Source: Crocinitomicaceae bacterium
Lineage (GTDB): Bacteria; Bacteroidota; Bacteroidia; Flavobacteriales_D; Crocinitomicaceae
Direction: 5' to 3'
Assembly: GCA_020832365.1 (NCBI GenBank)
Contig: JAFIEX010000010.1
Coordinates: 1-32,499 of the forward strand
Length of the DNA stretch: 32,499 nt
The position numbers were made by a program, and so were the translations under genes. This document shows, in pieces, positions 31,133 through 32,499 of the stretch (the stretch's first letter is position 1; every line of letters begins with the position of its first letter). The notes beneath the pieces were generated by a model that saw only the letters and a program-made list of their open reading frames with translations, did no database searches and was not told the DNA's origin.

Positions 31133-32491
31133 ATGGTTTAGCGCATTAAGTACCATTTTTGGTATGACCGAATCTTTCAAAAGGCCTCCTGTAAACGTAA
31201 TAGAGCTTCCAGCAAAAACAAAGCCACCACCAGGATGATCATAATAAGTCAAATAAGCTCCTCCGTTTTTATCCGCTTCTTCATCACCCAATTGTGTTAA
31301 GCGCTGCTTGTTCAATCCTTCTGCCAATAAAACAATGTTTTCCGCTGAATACTGCGTAATTTTATCTGTTTCGTCTCCACTTGCCCATCCCCCATGCACG
31401 CTTTCACCAAACAAATCTCCTTTTTTTAAAGTTACTCCATCAAAGAGCCAATGCTCAGGGTTCACTACCATAAAAGGCGCATAAGTTCCTGCCCCGGCCG
31501 GGGTGTACTGCGTGCCTAAAACAGCAGATTCTGGTCTACCTAAGTTTCGCCAAGTACCTCCGGCAGACTCATCGTGTTTATGAACATGCTTATGTGTACC
31601 ATATTTTACACATTCCATTTGCTCCCCAGCTTCATCATAGGTCACTTTCCAATAAATACCGTTGCCAGATAAATAAAGTAAGTTGCCACCGTTGTTCAGG
31701 TAGTCCTCTAAATGATTATACATCTTTTCCGACCAATATTCCCCATGACAATGAATCACTAAAAAAGGATAAGTTTTTGGGTCAATGGATTGATGGTGGA
31801 AATCTGGATCCGTAATTACATCAAAATCAATGTTTTCTTTTTCTAACCAGTGGGTTAAATTTAACTCGCCCTCAAAACCACCTTTTTGGTAAGGCATGTT
31901 TCTAAACGTATAAAGCGGTCGATGAAAATGAACGAAAGAGGACAATGTTTGATCACAATCATATTTTAAATTATACCTGTAAAAAGACGCTCCTCCAGCA
32001 ACATTATAGGCTTGCCAAGTATTATAAGAGGCTATAACTAAGATATCACCATTTTTAGTGGCAGGCTGAACAGCGATAGGAATTCTGAATGATGTGTCAC
32101 CGACATTCAAATCCACACTATAGTAGCCAGATTTTAATTCTTTTGGAAGTTCAAATGAAAAAGTTTTATCCCAATTATAACCTAGTTTATAACCACATTC
32201 ATTAATGTTCTGTTTGGTGGCATTGTTGTTTTGATAATGCAAGACCGTGTCTTCCTCCAAGGTATGATGTACCAAGAAAACATCAACCATTGTCGACTTA
32301 GAATGAATATACAAGTCAACTATTTCAGATGGGAAATAAGAAGGTTTGTCCGCATATCCCTCAACCTCCCTGTTGTTTTCGTAGCTCACTTTCACATCAC
32401 AAAAACAATCTTCTAGATACCCCTTTTGCTTGCAAGCCGATATGATGAGCAAGCTAAAAACAGTACAAATAATTTTTTTAAACGCAACCAT
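31112..32491 (-). CDS. Lipoprotein related to N,N-dimethylformamidase large (beta) subunit
   Basis: A 459-residue protein with a lipoprotein signal, MVAFKKIICTVFSLLIISAC (lipobox cysteine C20). The mature part matches the C-terminal domain of the dimethylformamidase large subunit. It has GYADKPSYFPSEIVDLYI near 45-62, then a beta-sandwich, ASYNTWQAYNVAGGASFYRY, FHRPLY, VIHCHGEYWSEKM and a GGNLLYLSGNGIYWKVTY region that resembles a glutamine-amidotransferase-like fold, ending GGGFVFAGSSITFTGGL. True DMFase is a cytosolic iron enzyme with a small subunit; a membrane-anchored version with no small-subunit gene nearby probably acts on another substrate, perhaps an amide or glycan. Conserved His, Tyr and Glu residues could be catalytic, but I cannot assign them. 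The gene end overlaps the ssb terminator. Confidence 0.8.
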   Translation of the reverse strand: MVAFKKIICTVFSLLIISACKQKGYLEDCFCDVKVSYENNREVEGYADKPSYFPSEIVDLYIHSKSTMVDVFLVHHTLEEDTVLHYQNNNATKQNINECGYKLGYNWDKTFSFELPKELKSGYYSVDLNVGDTSFRIPIAVQPATKNGDILVIASYNTWQAYNVAGGASFYRYNLKYDCDQTLSSFVHFHRPLYTFRNMPYQKGGFEGELNLTHWLEKENIDFDVITDPDFHHQSIDPKTYPFLVIHCHGEYWSEKMYNHLEDYLNNGGNLLYLSGNGIYWKVTYDEAGEQMECVKYGTHKHVHKHDESAGGTWRNLGRPESAVLGTQYTPAGAGTYAPFMVVNPEHWLFDGVTLKKGDLFGESVHGGWASGDETDKITQYSAENIVLLAEGLNKQRLTQLGDEEADKNGGAYLTYYDHPGGGFVFAGSSITFTGGLLKDSVIPKMVLNALNHKKNTQR

Positions 32492-32499
32492 GTTGCAAA

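Noticed and set aside
1-32499. Search for tRNA, rRNA, integrase, transposase, toxin-antitoxin or defence genes
   Set aside because: None recognised by reading the intergenic regions and the ORF list. Small RNA genes without strong signatures could still be missed by eye.

Overview
The window looks like a chromosomal segment of a Bacteroidota bacterium, most likely Flavobacteriales. The DNA is AT-rich. Three secreted proteins end in type IX secretion (T9SS) sorting domains. Several genes follow Bacteroidota promoters (TTTG/TTG, 17-20 nt, TAnnTTTG) and most starts lack a Shine-Dalgarno sequence. Intergenic gaps are short. No tRNA, rRNA, CRISPR array, insertion sequence or phage gene was seen, so this reads as a core/accessory chromosomal region and not a mobile island.

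Layout. 1-436: 5' part of a long-chain acyl-CoA synthetase (minus strand, runs off the window). 820-1874: degenerate DksA/TraR-type protein and lspA. 1890-4357 (minus): ALDH8-like aldehyde dehydrogenase and a tocopherol-cyclase-like protein. 4535-5947: Tat-exported alkaline phosphatase. 5960-9751 (minus): AI-2E family permease and a P2-type cation ATPase; the ATPase has an array of TTGTAAT/ATTACAA palindromes upstream. 9977-10831 (minus): unrecognised putative lipoprotein. 10916-12855: operon of a cytochrome-b-like membrane protein, a lipoprotein cytochrome c and hflX, closed by a terminator. 12918-17852 (minus): ~1650-residue T9SS adhesin (LamG, C-type-lectin-like, LamG, Ig/PKD-like repeats). 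Divergent from it at 18153-20771 is a TPR-containing hybrid histidine kinase/response regulator/AraC protein. 20772-21890 (minus): holB. 22056-26420: two paralogous M43 metalloproteases with T9SS tails. 26584-27840: CLC antiporter of the fluoride type. 27854-29644 (minus): SLC13-family permease. 29957-31038: three consecutive tail-less ssb paralogues. 31112-32491 (minus): lipoprotein related to the N,N-dimethylformamidase large subunit.

How the genes fit together. The adhesin, the two proteases, the Tat phosphatase, the lipoprotein cytochrome and the DMFase-like lipoprotein are all exported, suggesting a surface-attached or polymer-degrading life. The hybrid regulator is a reasonable candidate to control the divergent adhesin gene, but that is inference from position. 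LspA would process the lipoproteins.

The most unusual items are the three-gene cluster of SSB paralogues without acidic tails, the phased palindrome array in front of the cation ATPase, the adhesin/hybrid-regulator pair, and the twin M43 proteases, one of which has Asp at the metzincin glycine. I see no single clearly new defence or mobile system. Function calls rest on motif recognition by eye, with no database search.
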